Part shown: piece by piece, positions 32,799 to 44,726 of the stretch
Numbering within the stretch: position 1 is the first letter of the stretch
How the letters are laid out: each line of letters begins with the position of its first letter
Assembly: GCA_964016875.1 (NCBI GenBank)
Contig: OZ024726.1
Location: 48,968,825-49,032,824 of the forward strand
Length of the DNA stretch: 64,000 bases
Origin: Fallopia convolvulus
Lineage: Eukaryota > Streptophyta > Magnoliopsida > Caryophyllales > Polygonaceae
Reading direction: 5' to 3'
Notes under the pieces: model-generated
Database searches by the model: none
What the model was told of the DNA's origin: nothing
What the model saw: the letters and a program-made list of their open reading frames with translations, nothing else
Position numbers and translations under genes: made by a program

Positions 32799-33966
32799 CC
32801 AACCCCCTTTACTATGAAATGTTCAAAGAAACACCTATACTTAACTATTTTTGTATTTATAAACACTAAAGCTCTAAATGAACAACACGCGCTGATGTGT
32901 ATATTTTTTAAGCCACTAAGCTAAATTTTGGGTTAGTAGTTTGCCACATAAGAATACACCTCACTCAATTTCAAGACTCCAAAATCAACTCATAAAAAAA
33001 TAAGTATTCGTAGATTACCCCCAGCCCTAATTAGCACCCTAATTAACATCAGAAAAGCACAATAAAACCCTAATTAGCACCAAAAAGGGGCTAAATATTC
33101 GTAGATTACTCCAAGCCCAGAGAGCAACATCATTCCACTTTTTGATCTCGAAACGCTTAGGTTTTTTGGAAGAAGATCCGTCAGCGCTAGCCCTTCTCCT
33201 GCGGGATGCATCTCAACATCAGCGACTTTCGCCATAGCTATCTTGGCAACAGAAAGTTTTCTTTGAAATTCTTGCGGATAAGTTTTCTTTGAAATTCTTG
33301 CGGATCTAGTATTTGGGAACCAGATCTTAAGCCGGAACGACGAAACTTGCGCATCTAGTACTTGCGGATCTAGAAAGTTCTTTCAAAGAAAGAGTTCGAA
33401 TCTTCACCGCCGGTAAAATGAACCAGATCCAAAACGATAAAAGGAACGTCGGACTCGCCGGACTTGTCGTTCTCAATTGAATTTTGTTTGCTAATGTCTC
33501 CATATCAACCGTGCTTCTTATTTCTCAATTGACGCTTGCCGACGGACTCTTGGGCCGGAACGACGGACTTGCCGCTTGCGCCTGGCTGAGAATCGCCTGG
33601 AGAACGATCTCTAGTTCTTTCTCTAGATCCAGATCTGGACATGCAATAAAAAAAATCTCAAGAAAAAGAAAAAGGATAAAGGGAAAAAATTGGAAGAATA
33701 AAAGCCCAAAAAAAATAAAGGAAAAAATTAGAAGAATGACAATATAAATAAAATTTTTGTATTCTTACATTATTAAGAATTAAACAAAGAAAAGAGGAAA
33801 AGGGGAATTTAAAAAAAAATCCATGCCAGCCAATTGAAAACACTATACTCGCTAAAATGTCGATTGAGGTTCACGCGCAACACCACGTCATCATGTAGTG
33901 TTTGATTGAACAAATTTAGTCAAGTTTAAGTATTTATTTGAACATTTCAAAGTACAAGGGGCTGAG
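32799..33966. repeat. Internal inverted-repeat pair (probable nested element)
   Basis: The left arm (about 32799-32910, with TGAAATGTTCAAAGAAA and ACACGCGCTGATG) matches the reverse complement of the right arm (about 33860-33966, with TGAAATGTTCAAATAAA and the GCGCAACACCACG block). The ends are diverged and I could not find a target duplication. It may be a second Mutator-like element inserted in the first, or a rearranged TIR duplicate. Confidence 0.55.
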
Positions 33967-34047
33967 TGTAAAAACCAATTCCACATTTATGCCAAATGTA
34001 TGTCACATGTCCAATGCTATTTACAATTTAAAAGGTAAATTAAATTG

Positions 34048-34256
34048 TTTTATTAATTCCTTAAAAAAATTATTTTATTAAAATAAAAAATAGAAAAAGG
34101 GATTAAGGTAGATCTTTAGAGGTGGAATTGCTTTTTTTACACATCCAGTAGATTCAAGGGATTAAGGAAAACTAATTTGTTTTATTATTCCTTCAAAAAA
34201 ATTGTTTTATTAAAATAAATAATAGAAAAGGGGGATTAAGGTAGATCTTTGGAGCT
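34048..34256. repeat. Direct repeat of an 80-85 bp unit
   Basis: A unit including TTTATTAAAATAAA.AATAGAAAA and GGGATTAAGGTAGATCTTT occurs at about 34048-34125 and 34170-34256, with about 45 bp between the copies. Confidence 0.8.
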
Positions 34257-35325
34257 AAACCAGATCTGAAACTTATTGTGGAGTGGACGAGAGGTCGGCG
34301 ATGTTTAAATATAGCGGGCGGTGGCGGCCGAACAGAGCAGAGGCGGCGCAACTTAGAGCGGTGGTGTTGGGGCATTGTCTTCTCTAGCGGTTGTTGGTGA
34401 CGGCTAACAACACCCTTGTCATCTCCATTGCTCTACAACAAGAATTAAATTGGAATGGGAGAGGAGGATTGGATTTGATAAAATCCCAGATCTGAAAATT
34501 CTTTATAATTGCATCAATTTGACACATCAAATTCGGGAGAAGAAGAGAAGGAGATGACAAGAGGTTTATGGTGGTGGATGTAGATTTCAAAGTGGAACTC
34601 AGATTAGATTGAAATGGCTCAGATTCGATCAACTTGGAAAAAAAAGGGGTATGGCTCAGATTCGATCGACTCTTTGTCCTCCCATCTTCAATGGCTCGTG
34701 GTGGCTCATTGGAGGTCGGTATGGCTCCACGTTGGTGGCGTTGGAATCCCGGGTTCAAGTAGTAGCAAGCCCACTAATTTGAGGGAGCATATATGGTGAC
34801 GGTATGGTGCTGACGAGTGTGTCGGCCATCCCCCAGATTCACTTGGAGAAGGAAGAAAGGGGCATTTTGCCATTTTTATTTGTTAGTTTTTAGGGTTTTA
34901 TTTTGTTAGTTTAATGGCTCCTGTTCTGTAAAATTGGGGAGGAAGAGGATGAAGAAGGTGGAGAGAAAGGGGCAATAGAAGATGGGAGAGAGATGGGGGC
35001 AATATCGAGAAGTCAAAAGTTTTTATTTTTTTTTTCTTTTTTCTATATTAAGTCATTTAATGGCTATATATGCCATGTCAGCTTGAATTTATTAGGATTA
35101 TAAGTATCACTCGCCCATTAGAATGTTACATACACGCGCATTGCCACATCATCACTCAGGTATTTAATAGGCCATAATTACTAAGTTTAGGTACTCAATA
35201 GATCCAAACCAAAGGTGGGGTGTCTATATGATAAATTGACGCAAGTTCAGGGGGCTGTATATGTTTTAAGCCTTTACATAATACGAAGTTCAACGCATAT
35301 TGGATTGAAATATTTTTCATTGCAT

Positions 35326-35752
35326 GTATGTATTAGGTTACAGTATTGCATTTGCCGAGTGCAAGTCCGTGTCGTTTCTTCACATTAATTTGTTTCTATG
35401 TACAATCTTGATTATCATTTTCAATTTCATAGTTTTGCTTATCAAGCTGATAGAAGTAGAGTTATTAATAGATTTTTATAAGGAGAGAATTAGGCCAGTG
35501 TCAACATACATTAACCTGTTGACAAATGATTTTGGTGTATTTTTTCGAATGAGAAGTGCAAGATCGCGGTCTTTAAAGTAGTTCGGGGGTCAGGATGAGA
35601 ATGTATTAGGTTACAGTATTGCATTTGCCCAGTGTATGTCTGTGTCGTTTCTTCACATTAATTTGTTTCTATGTCCAATCTTGATTATCATTTTCAATTT
35701 CATAGTTTTGCATATCAAGTTCATAGAAGTAGACTTATTAATAGATTCTAGT
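35326..35752. repeat. Direct duplication of about 150 bp, spaced 279 bp
   Basis: ATGTATTAGGTTACAGTATT opens both copies (about 35325-35475 and 35604-35752). They share TCGTTTCTTCACATTAATTT and CAATCTTGATTATCATTTTC, with about 10 differences. The copies sit just right of the Mutator-like element target duplication. Confidence 0.85.
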
Positions 35753-37072
35753 TTTGCTCTCTCTTTCTCTCTGGATCACTTGTTTCCTTTTGAGAATATT
35801 GTTCCTTCCTTCCTGAGAGCATACTTGACCTAGCTCAATCGCATTCTTTTCATTTGACATTTTTGTCCTTTATCTCTTGGGGAACACGATACTATTGCAA
35901 ATGACCAGCGTACCCTTTTGTACTCTTTTCATTTTGGGACAATTCCATCCTTTTGTGCTTGTCACCCAAGAAAACATTGAATTGTCTCTTTTTTCATTCA
36001 TTTATTTGCCACGTACTCAGGTGGCTCAAGAGCAATATTTCCCTTACTTTTCATATAAATATGTGTCTTTCTCGAGTAGGGACTTAGTTCCAAGTGTTTA
36101 TCATTATCAAATTTCGCTTGCTCGAGTGGAGAAATCATTTTTCCCGTGTTAGGGATTAACACTGAAGCAACAAAAATGATTAAAAACTCCTACACTACAT
36201 GTAACTCGTTTTTGATTATTTTCCCACCACCCATGCCACTTAACATCTTATTAGACCTTCTTTAAACAAATTTCATATTTGTATAAGTTAGTCATATTGT
36301 TATTGTTATTAAAGTGCATGCATGTTCTTAAATATATTAACAGTAATGTAATTTTTAAAAATATGTTACCGTTATGTAGATCTTTATCCATTGAGGAATT
36401 TTGCATTTAATTTGTTCTAGAAATCGACCTCTGATCGATCTAATAATATATGAGGAGTAATTATTTGCATTATGTAATAAATTCGGTTTAGAGGCTAGCT
36501 TTTATTGATTTTAGTTTTTCATCGGTTGCATTTCGGACCCCCAAAAAAACTCTACTAACGCGAACATTTCACCATCTTTCGGATAACCGCTTTGAGAGAG
36601 TAGGTCACGTGATCCAAATATCTTCCGCACTGCCCTTTTCCATAGCAGATATTTTCTCACTCGTAAATCTGCAGCCTATCAAATCTTAACATGTCAGCTC
36701 ATTAGGCTAATCACTCGCGCCTACCTGCCCGTTGTATTATTTGATGCTTTACGTTTTTTTTAGATTAGGTATAAATTCGATATAACGGATATATAGATGA
36801 ATAATTCACCCGTTGGAAAATAATTTCAACAAGTGACTCGTTGGTCGATAAGATCAACACACATGCATGTCGATCACCTCGACCAACGAAATCTTTCCGA
36901 TTTTGCCTTTTCCAACCCCAGGTACGTTGGTTGAGGCGAGCGATAGGGGTGCTTGAGAAGTTAGTTAGAGCTTCGACAACCCGTGGTGTATAATACAAGT
37001 AGTTTTTGATGAGTTGTCAGTCAATCACAACGCTTAACAACAATATTTTAGAAGGAAATTTTGGAAGAATAT
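35753..37072. other. Unassigned sequence left of element D
   Basis: AT-rich sequence without recognisable coding motifs on either strand. It ends with the AGTAG target duplication of element D at 37073-37077. Confidence 0.5.
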
Positions 37073-37077
37073 AGTAG

Positions 37078-37420
37078 TGTTAAAAGATAGAGTTTTGATG
37101 GTTCCAGGGTCAGTGAGTACTCCAAGTTGGCAAGTCGAGTCGGCGACTTGGCAAAGTCACTGACATGACCAGCTGACGAAGTAATCTATTTAAGGAAGGA
37201 ACGCACAGCGTGTGTGCGTGTATTTGGAGACAGATGCGTCGTTCTATTTTAGGAGAAGATCATCATAAAAGAGTGCTAAAATTAAGATAAAAACGATTTG
37301 ATTCTCCTAGAATATTTCATTGTATGCGTTAATGTATATTTGGAAAGATATGTAAAGATTGAGTGTGTATCATTTCTCTAATCGAATGGGAGTTGATACA
37401 CACGAGATCTCTCTTACCTT
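37078..37420 (+). repeat. 5' LTR of element D, first part
   Basis: Matches 56956-57295 of the 3' LTR nearly base for base (TAGAGTTTTGATGGTTC, GAAGTAATCTATTTAAGGAA). The TATTTAAG phrase is a plausible TATA-type promoter. It ends ...CTCTTACCTT where element C begins. The LTR continues at 45754. Confidence 0.9.
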
Positions 37421-38458
37421 TGTAGGATCGTTAGTACTTAAGCGAGTCGGCGACTCCTTCGAAGTCGTCGACTTTGAGTGTCGAAGTCACTGACTTTGGT
37501 AAAGTCAGTGACTTTGGTAAAGTCAGTGACCTTGAAATAAGAAGCGGAATAATTAATCAAACATGAAAGATATTACCAAACTTTAAATGACAAACGATGT
37601 ATAGTGGAAACTCTTCGTAAACCAACTAGTTTACTTAGAGAAAAACCACTCCCTTCCAAGCTTCTCACTTGGTTGGATTTCAAGAGTCCTTAGACTCGCT
37701 CTATTGATTTCTTGAGTGTTACAAAGCTCTCCCGTGTACAAGTTGAATCCCACAACCTTGAACCACGCTCTACCTTTGTACCTACACTCTCAACCTCACG
37801 CTATGCCTAAGAACACTCGAACTCACCACTTGCACGAATCCCACGCACAAGTCTTCTTCACTACTCGTACGAATCCCACGCACGAGTCTTCTTCACTACT
37901 AGAACTCTCTCTTTTCTTTTTCTCAAGATATACAATTATGCACGAAAGTCCTTACTTCTAACCTAAAACAACTCAGTATTTAAGCTAGAATAAGGTGTGA
38001 TTTCGTGTGATATTATTTCCTATTCGGTTAAGGAAATAACATCCCACACAATCTTACAAGATCTTTCCTAATATAACATTTACGTACACATAAAATAACT
38101 CAATGGAATCATATCATCCTCTTATGATTTTAGCACTCTTTTGTGATGATATTCTCCATAAATAAATGCCCCAGCTGTCCTGCAAACAATCGCACATGAT
38201 CTGTGTGTTCCTTCCATAAATAGTTTTCGTCGCCAGCTGGTCATGTCAATGACTTTGTCATGACTTTGCCAAGTCGCCGACTTGGCTTGTAAACTTGAAG
38301 TCATTGACTTCCTTGAAACCATCACAACTTTTCAACAATAGTTTCTTGCAAGTTATCCTTTGTCAGTGACTTCTTCATAAGAACTTGATGTCGCTGACTC
38401 TCCATGCAACTTCTGTGTCACTGACCTTTGGAACCATCAAAACCCAAATCTTCTAACA
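37421..38458 (-). repeat. 3' LTR of element C (1038 bp)
   Basis: On the + strand it runs from TGTAGGATCGTTAGTAC to ATCTTCTAACA. On its own strand it starts TGTTAGAAG after the purine tract AAAAAGGGGGAATT (38459-38472). It is crowded with AGTC-NN-GACT repeats. Open frames of about 80 codons inside both LTR copies look accidental. Confidence 0.92.
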
Positions 38459-39879
38459 AATTCCCCCTTTTTGATGGTGACAAACAACCTGTTTTGATAG
38501 AAACTTTGCAGCATACAAACACAATCACAGTAAAAAGAGCAAAGCACAAAAACCATAAAAAGTTCCCCCTAAGCTTAATATCCACATGGTTTCAGTTTTT
38601 AGATCCCTCCCTTTAAATCTATTCCCCCGGTTAATTCTCCCTTTTGGCATCATCAAAAACATTGCTAAAACAAGAAAAAGAAATCAGAGGCAAAATATGG
38701 AAACTTAAAACATAATATCAAAACAGTCATAGATAGTCATCCACCAAAGCAAGAGATAATGTGCGATGCAAAAACAAACAGTCCAGAAATGTAGTACAAC
38801 CAAATTGAACTAAAAAGAGAAGTCTTTTAAACTGGAGAGAAAATGTGGTAAGGGTAGAAGAGAGGGATGGAGAGAGTCATGGACATGCAACAGTCAGTGA
38901 CTTAGAATCGAAACAAGCAAGCCATTTCTCAAACTCCACAAATTTTTCTTGGTTACTCTTTGATCACCTTCTTCTTTCATGTCTCCTTCCAGTTCATGCT
39001 CTTTCAAACTAGATCCCTTGTTTCCTTCTTCTTAGATTTTTCAACTCCATTGCCTCCAAATTTTCCTTTACACTCTCCTTGTCCCTTTTTGGGTGTGTCA
39101 CTCGATCCCGGAAATGCTTACCGGTTGCGCTGTTTGGCGCAGCGTTCCAGTTTCAAGTGACACGGTTAGGGTTTCTTGGTTTGTGTTTAGGTTCATGAAG
39201 CTTTTGAATGAGGATGGAGGTATGGTAATAAAGGAACTTGTTCTCTCTTAATAGGAAAGTATCACTTCAATCAAATCAAGCTATGCTCAAACAAATTTCT
39301 TTCCAAGAACAAACTGATGTTCTTAATATTCTGATGTGATTCACACGCCAATTTTCACAGTCGCTGACCATGCTCATGTCGACGACTATCAAACCTGTTT
39401 TCTCATCTCAACATATCTGTCCATGACATTTGCACAATCCATGACCTTCTCTTTAAAGAACTTACTTGGCATTGGGGTTGCACATGGAGTGCCAAAACAA
39501 ACCAAGTAGAAAGCATTATTTTTGAGGATTTGTCGATCATGATGATAAGTCTCCGTTGCATAAGGAAATTCAAAACGGGCTCATAGAGACTCTCATAACA
39601 TGATAAGTCAGGGACAAGCATTAGAATCAACCATCATTTGGGCTTATAATAAGGGTTAGGATCATCAGGTTGATTCTTTTGGGCTAAAACAAAGAGCTCA
39701 ATAAGGTTGCACGCATATTGAATGTAGTAAAAGTCATCGACAAGTCAAATGCATGGGGTTTCCTAAACATGATGTCTATCAATAGTGTAAATATTTATAC
39801 CATAAAAGCATGACTTCAAAGCAAATGTAAAGCAATCAATTCTAGCCAATCATCGAGGGAATTCATGTAGGGAAATAGA
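38459..39879 (-). other. Element C 3' region: purine tract and remnant of the extra gene
   Basis: On the reverse strand, text after pol follows that of D (51413 onward). It includes CGCCAAACAGCGCAACCGGT near 39120-39145, which in D is inside the extra gene (52509-52528), and the segment before the LTR equals D 56520-56955. The body of the extra gene is missing between these parts. No intact frame remains. Confidence 0.7.
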
Positions 39880-42800
39880 TCATTGAAGAGAGATCATACC
39901 TAGTTCCATGCGAAGTTGTTTAAAGGGTTCATGATTTAAGGCCTTTGTGAAGATATCTGCTCTTTGATCACTTGTTCTACAAAATTCCATAGTGACCATG
40001 CCTTTTTCAACACAATCTCGAAGAAAATGGTGCCTAATCTCGATGTGTTTTGTCTTTGAATGCTGCACTGGATTCTTTGAGATGTTGATTGCACTAGTGT
40101 TGTCACATAGTATGGGTACCGACCCACAACCATAGTCACTGATTTGTTGCTTGATCCACAATAGTTGTGAACAACACGCTGCAGCTACGATGTACTCTGC
40201 TTCTACCGTGGATAGAGCCACAAAATTTTGCTTTCTAGATCCCCATGAGACAAGACAAGGCCCAAGAAATTGAGCCATCCCAGAAGTGATTTTTCTATCA
40301 ACCCGGTTTCCAGCAAAATCAGCATCTGTGTAGCCGACAAGCTCAAAATAAAATCCTCTGGGATACCATAAACACAGATTGTCAGTCCCCTTAAGATAGC
40401 GAATGATTCTTTTAACACAATATCTGGTCCATAGACATACTCCAAACACAATATCTGGTCTGCTTGCAGTGAGATAGAGCAATGATCCAATCATACCCTT
40501 GTACATTGTAGCATTGACTTCTGGATCGTTGTCATCTTTTCCAAGTGATGTAGTCGGCGACATAGGAGTGTCAAACGGTTTAGCATTTTCAAGACCGAAC
40601 TTTTTAACACATTCTCTTATATACTTTTGTTGAAGAACTCGTGTCCCATCCTCACCTTGCACAACTTGAAGTCCTAAAAAGAACTTCAGCTCACCGACCA
40701 TGCTCATTTGAAACTCACTAGACATGAGGTCAGCGAACTTCTTCACCAGCTTATCATCTGTTGAGCCAAAGATGATGTCATCAACATAAACCTGAACAAC
40801 CAGTGTGTGACCTCTTTCCTTCAGCAAGAAAAGAGTCTTGTCTACTTCACCTCGAACATAACCATGTTGAATCAAGAACTGAGACAAACGATCATACCAA
40901 GCACGCGGTGCTTGATTCAAGCCATAAAGAGCTTTGTGCAGTTTGTAGACATGATCCAGGTAGGCGACATCTTCAAAACCCGGAGTTTGTTCAACATACA
41001 CTTCTTCCTTTAAGTAACCATTCAAGAAGGCAGTCTTGACATCCATTTGATGTAGTTTGAACCCATGATGAGCAGAATAGGCAATGGGCAATCGAATAGC
41101 CTCAAGACGAGCCACTGGAGCAAACGTCTCATCATAGTCAATGCCCTCCTGCTGATTGTATCCCTTAACTACCAACCTTGCTTTGATTCTGACCACATGT
41201 CCTTCATCATCCAGCTTATTTCTGAACACCCATCGTGTTCCAATCACAGATCTTCCCTTTGGCCTTGGGACCAAGTGCCAAACTTTATTTCTTTCAAACT
41301 GATGTAACTCTTCTTGCATGGCATTGACCCAGTCCGAATCTTTCAACGCTTGTTCAACATTCTTAGGCTCCAACATAGAGATGAAAGCATTGAAAGCAAA
41401 GAAATTGTTCAGAGAAGATCTGGTTTGCACACCCTTTGAGAAATCAGTGAGGATGTTAGTGACATGATGATCACTTTTCTGTTGATAGTTCCTAACATGT
41501 AGATTTGTCAAGTCACTGACTTGAGTCTGTGGCGTTCTCTCTAACTCTTCATTAGAATCTTCTGGACTTGAGCAATTCTCAAGCGTTTTCTCATCATTCG
41601 TCTCATCGTCACTTGTTCTTTGATCATGATCAATTCCCCCTGTTATGTCTGAGTCGGCGACACCAGCATTGTCACTGACATGATCACTTCCCCCTGTTCT
41701 GTCTGAGTTGGCGATACCAACATTGTCACTGAATACTGTCTCCTTTTCTGATGCAGCAACTGGAAGTGGATCATCTTGAAACAGATTATATCCTTGATCA
41801 CCATCATCATGATCCTCAATCATCGAGCCTCCCATCGTGTTCTCATCAAACACGACATGAACACTTTCTTCAATCTTCCTCGTCCTTTTGTTGAAAACTT
41901 TGTAGGCTTTACTATGAGGGGAGTAACCTACAAAAGTGCCAACATCACTCCTTGGATCGAATTTCCCTAACTTGTCCTTCCCGTTATTATTAATATAGCA
42001 CTTGCAACCAAAGGTGCGTAAGTGGGCGACACTGGGCTTGACTCCTCTTAGCAGTTCATAAGGAGTTTTTGCAAGAAGTGGACGAAGCATGGCTCGATTC
42101 ATCACATAGCAAGATGCATTAATGGCTTCACCCCAGAAATTTCTTGGAAGACCACTTGAGATAAGCATGGTCCGCGACATGGTCTCCAAGGCTCGATTCT
42201 TCCTCTCAACTACGCCATTTTGTTGAGGAGTTCTTGGCGCTGAGAAGTTGTGACTTATGCCATTTTTCTTGTAGAAAATCAGAAACTCGGAGTTGTCAAA
42301 TTCCGTTCCATGATCTGACCTGACAGACACAAGAGAAACTCCAAGCTTTTTCTCAACAACCTTTACCATGCTTCAAATTCTTCAAAGACCTGATCTTTAG
42401 AAGACAGAAAAATTGTCCAAGTATACCGTGAAAAGTCATCAACAATGACAAAAATATAGCTATTTCCTCCACGATTTTGGATTCTCATGGGACCACATAA
42501 ATCTATATGAATCAACTCTAAGGGTTTAGTGGTACTTACCTCCTTCTTGGATTTGAAGGATGACTTCACTTGCTTACCTCTCACACAAGTCTCACAAACT
42601 TCATGCTTGTTCAGATCAATATTGGTAGTCCTCTAACTAGCTCTTGCTTATGAAGTTTGTCAAGGAGTTGAAAGCTCGCATGACCAAATCTTTTGTGCCA
42701 GAGGTCGGCGACATCAGTAACTGTTCTAAGACACGCTTTTCCTCGGGTTCGAAATAGGGGTCCACTTTATAGAGATTGTTTTCACACACCCCTTTTAGAA

Positions 42801-43126
42801 GGATTTTCCCCGAGTCACTTTCTATCACCTGACAACCTTGTTTATCAAAAACAACTTGATTTTTTCCATTAGCACACATATGAGAAACACTTAATAACTT
42901 GAAACTAAGATTTTCAACCAAGTACACATTATCTATAGTCAGTTTTTTCAGAAAATCTTACCTGACCAATACCTAAAATATCACCTTTACTATTGTTGCC
43001 GAAGGTAATCTTACCTCCTTTGTATTCTTGAAGTGAGACGAAATCCTTGGGGTTCCCCGACATATGAGTTGAGCACGCACTATTAATAAACCAGGACTCC
43101 TTGTCACCCACTTCAAGCTGCATTGA
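39880..43126 (-). pseudogene. Element C pol: protease, integrase, reverse transcriptase, RNase H
   Basis: The long frame 42369-39880 (829 codons) holds the later part of integrase (RSDHGTEFDNSEF, TPQQNGVVERKNRAL), RT (KGYNQQEGIDYDETFAPVAR, YVDDIIFGSTDDK near 40767-40790) and RNase H (GYTDADFAGN, WIKQQISDYG, LCDNTSAINI), ending at TGA/LGMISLQ. About 12 residues are deleted at CLWTRYCVKRI near 40430. Upstream pieces are 42584-42363 (integrase start, LIHIDLCGPMRI), 42927-42637 and 43123-42929 (protease, FINSACSTHMSG). The catalytic protease Asp is Asn (codon 43084-43082), and at least two one-base shifts separate the pieces. Confidence 0.9.
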
Positions 43127-43329
43127 AAGAATTAGTTCTTACGAACCCAGAGTTGTTTAACTCCTTTGGGTTTGGCAACAAAGTAATTTCTAGGACAACA
43201 GTTATTGCAACTAGCACAACAGATCCTGGAGGACAGTCAACGACAACAGGTTTGTCACGACTATCATCCAGAGTCCGTGACCTGGCATTTTTCTTATCCC
43301 TGTCCTTTTTGTGACAATCATATTGGTAA

Positions 43330-44378
43330 TGACCAGCCTTGCCGCAGTACTAACATGTTCTATGAGACTTCAGGGCCACATACTTGCTATAGCCTGGATA
43401 GATGGGTTTGTTGTTGATGCGAGATTGAAAATCAATTTGTGACGGAGCCGAGTTCTGGACTTGTTTTTGACATATGTTGTGCACCTTTTGATCAGGATAC
43501 CACTGTTGCTTCCCTTTGTCAGGCTTAGCCACCACATGTGTAGAACAACTTGCATTGTCACTACACATATGGGTTTTACCTTTAGACACAAAGGGAGCAG
43601 CCTTGGTACCTTGAGTATTGGGTGCACGAACAAAGCCAATTCCAGATTTGTCTACCTCCTTCACAAACTTCTTTTTATAGTTAATTTTGACCTCTTAAGC
43701 CTTTTCAGCAACAAACTCATCCAACCATTTCTTTCTTTTAGTCTCATCCTCAACTTTAAGATTATCTAACTCAGTGGACAACTTATCATTTCCAAACTTA
43801 AGCATAAGTCTTTCCCCTTCTAAGTCAGTGACTTGCTTTTCTAGGTCATCGACTTGTTTTCGCAAGTCATTGACCTGAGAATTGAAATCAGTGCATGACT
43901 CACAAGTAGCTGACTTAGGAGAGGAAATCTTTTCAAGTTCAATAGCTTTGCTAGACCAGAATTTATTATCATCGAAGAGGTTGTAAATGGTTTCTTCATT
44001 TTCGTCCACTTTTTCTCTTAACTCAGTTACCTGAGTTCCAAGCTTTTCGATGATAGCAACTAACTGTTTCCTAGACATTTTAGCAAGAAGAGAAAAGAGT
44101 TCAGATTCATTTACCTCTTGGGATGACTTTTCTTCAATGGCCATACATCAGTCTCTTCTTGTCGGTGACACCTCGTCGTCATCATCAGACATATCCCAAG
44201 TCGCCATCATTCCTTTGTCAACTTCTCCAGTTCTTCTTCTAGGACATTGCTTAGCAAAATGTCCTTTAGCCTGACATTTATAGCAAATCACTTCCTTCAT
44301 GTCCTTTCCATTCTTACTATCCTTGAGGATTGAAGGCTTACATAAAGAGTCACTGACAACAATGTTGGTTGAAGACAT
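43330..44378 (-). pseudogene. Element C gag without its capsid core
   Basis: ATG at 44378-44376 opens MSSTNIVVSDSLCKPSILKD and passes in frame to NGKDMKEVICYKCQAKGHFA with the first zinc knuckle. In D these two points are about 260 codons apart, so the capsid core is deleted cleanly. A coiled coil follows (TELREKVDENEETI, DDLEKQVTDLEGERLMLKF). The second knuckle reads C-stop-YCGKAGHYQYDC. The same frame continues throughout, broken only by three nonsense codons (about 44150-44148, 43694 and 43349). It cannot form a particle alone. Confidence 0.85.
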
Positions 44379-44414
44379 TTTCCTGTAAGAAAAGTACAAA
44401 AAACACAATCTAGA

Positions 44415-44433
44415 GCCTTGGCTCTGATACCAA
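44415..44433 (-). other. Primer binding site of element C
   Basis: The reverse strand reads TTGGTATCAGAGCCAAGGC one base from the LTR end. TGGTATCAGAGC is complementary to the 3' end of initiator methionine tRNA. Confidence 0.9.
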
Positions 44434-44434
44434 T

Positions 44435-44726
44435 TGTAGGATCGTTAGTACTTAAGCGAGTCGGCGACTCCTTCGAAGTCGTCGACTTTGAGTGTCGAAG
44501 TCACCGACTTTGGTAAAGTCAGTGACCTTGAAGTCACAGATGCGTCGTTCTATTTTAGGAGAAGATCATCATAAAAGAGTGCTAAAATCAAGATAAAAAC
44601 GATTTGATTCTCCTAGAATATTTCATTGTATGCGTTAATGTATATTTGGAAAGATATGTAAAGATTGAGTGTGTATCATTTCTCTAATCGAATGGGAGTT
44701 GATACACACGAGATCTCTCTTACCTT
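44435..44726. repeat. Rearranged block: 98 bp of C LTR joined to 190 bp of D LTR
   Basis: 44435-44532 is the start (+ strand) of a C LTR, lacking one internal repeat. After a few bases (GTCA), 44537-44726 equals 37231-37420 of the D LTR, and then a full C LTR starts at 44727. The CAGATGCG junction lies in a stretch of short similarity. The block plus the following LTR repeats 37231-38458 as 44537-45753. Confidence 0.9.

Larger units (their letters stand above)
32601..35272. mobile_element. Mutator-like element, 2672 bp, with 10-bp target duplication
   Basis: Perfect direct repeats TTTACATAAT lie at 32591-32600 and 35273-35282. Terminal inverted repeats start GGCTTAAAACATATACAG and pair over about 115 bp (CACCTTTGGTTTGGA and CCTATTAAATACCTG are shared). 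No transposase motif is visible. The interior holds a second, related inverted-repeat pair (32799-32910 with 33860-33966) and a direct repeat (34048-34256). A 124-residue reverse-strand open frame (34384-34758) has no recognised family. Captured gene text is possible but unproven. Confidence 0.9.

Noticed and set aside
37716..37961. 81-codon open frame, present identically at 45022-45267
   Set aside because: It lies inside both LTR copies of element C, on the strand opposite to the element, and has no known motif. The identity simply reflects the LTR identity.
39403..39630. 75-codon reverse frame, with a similar one at 51637-51828
   Set aside because: Both are in the spacer after pol of the C and D elements. 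The similarity reflects shared element descent, and no motif supports a gene.
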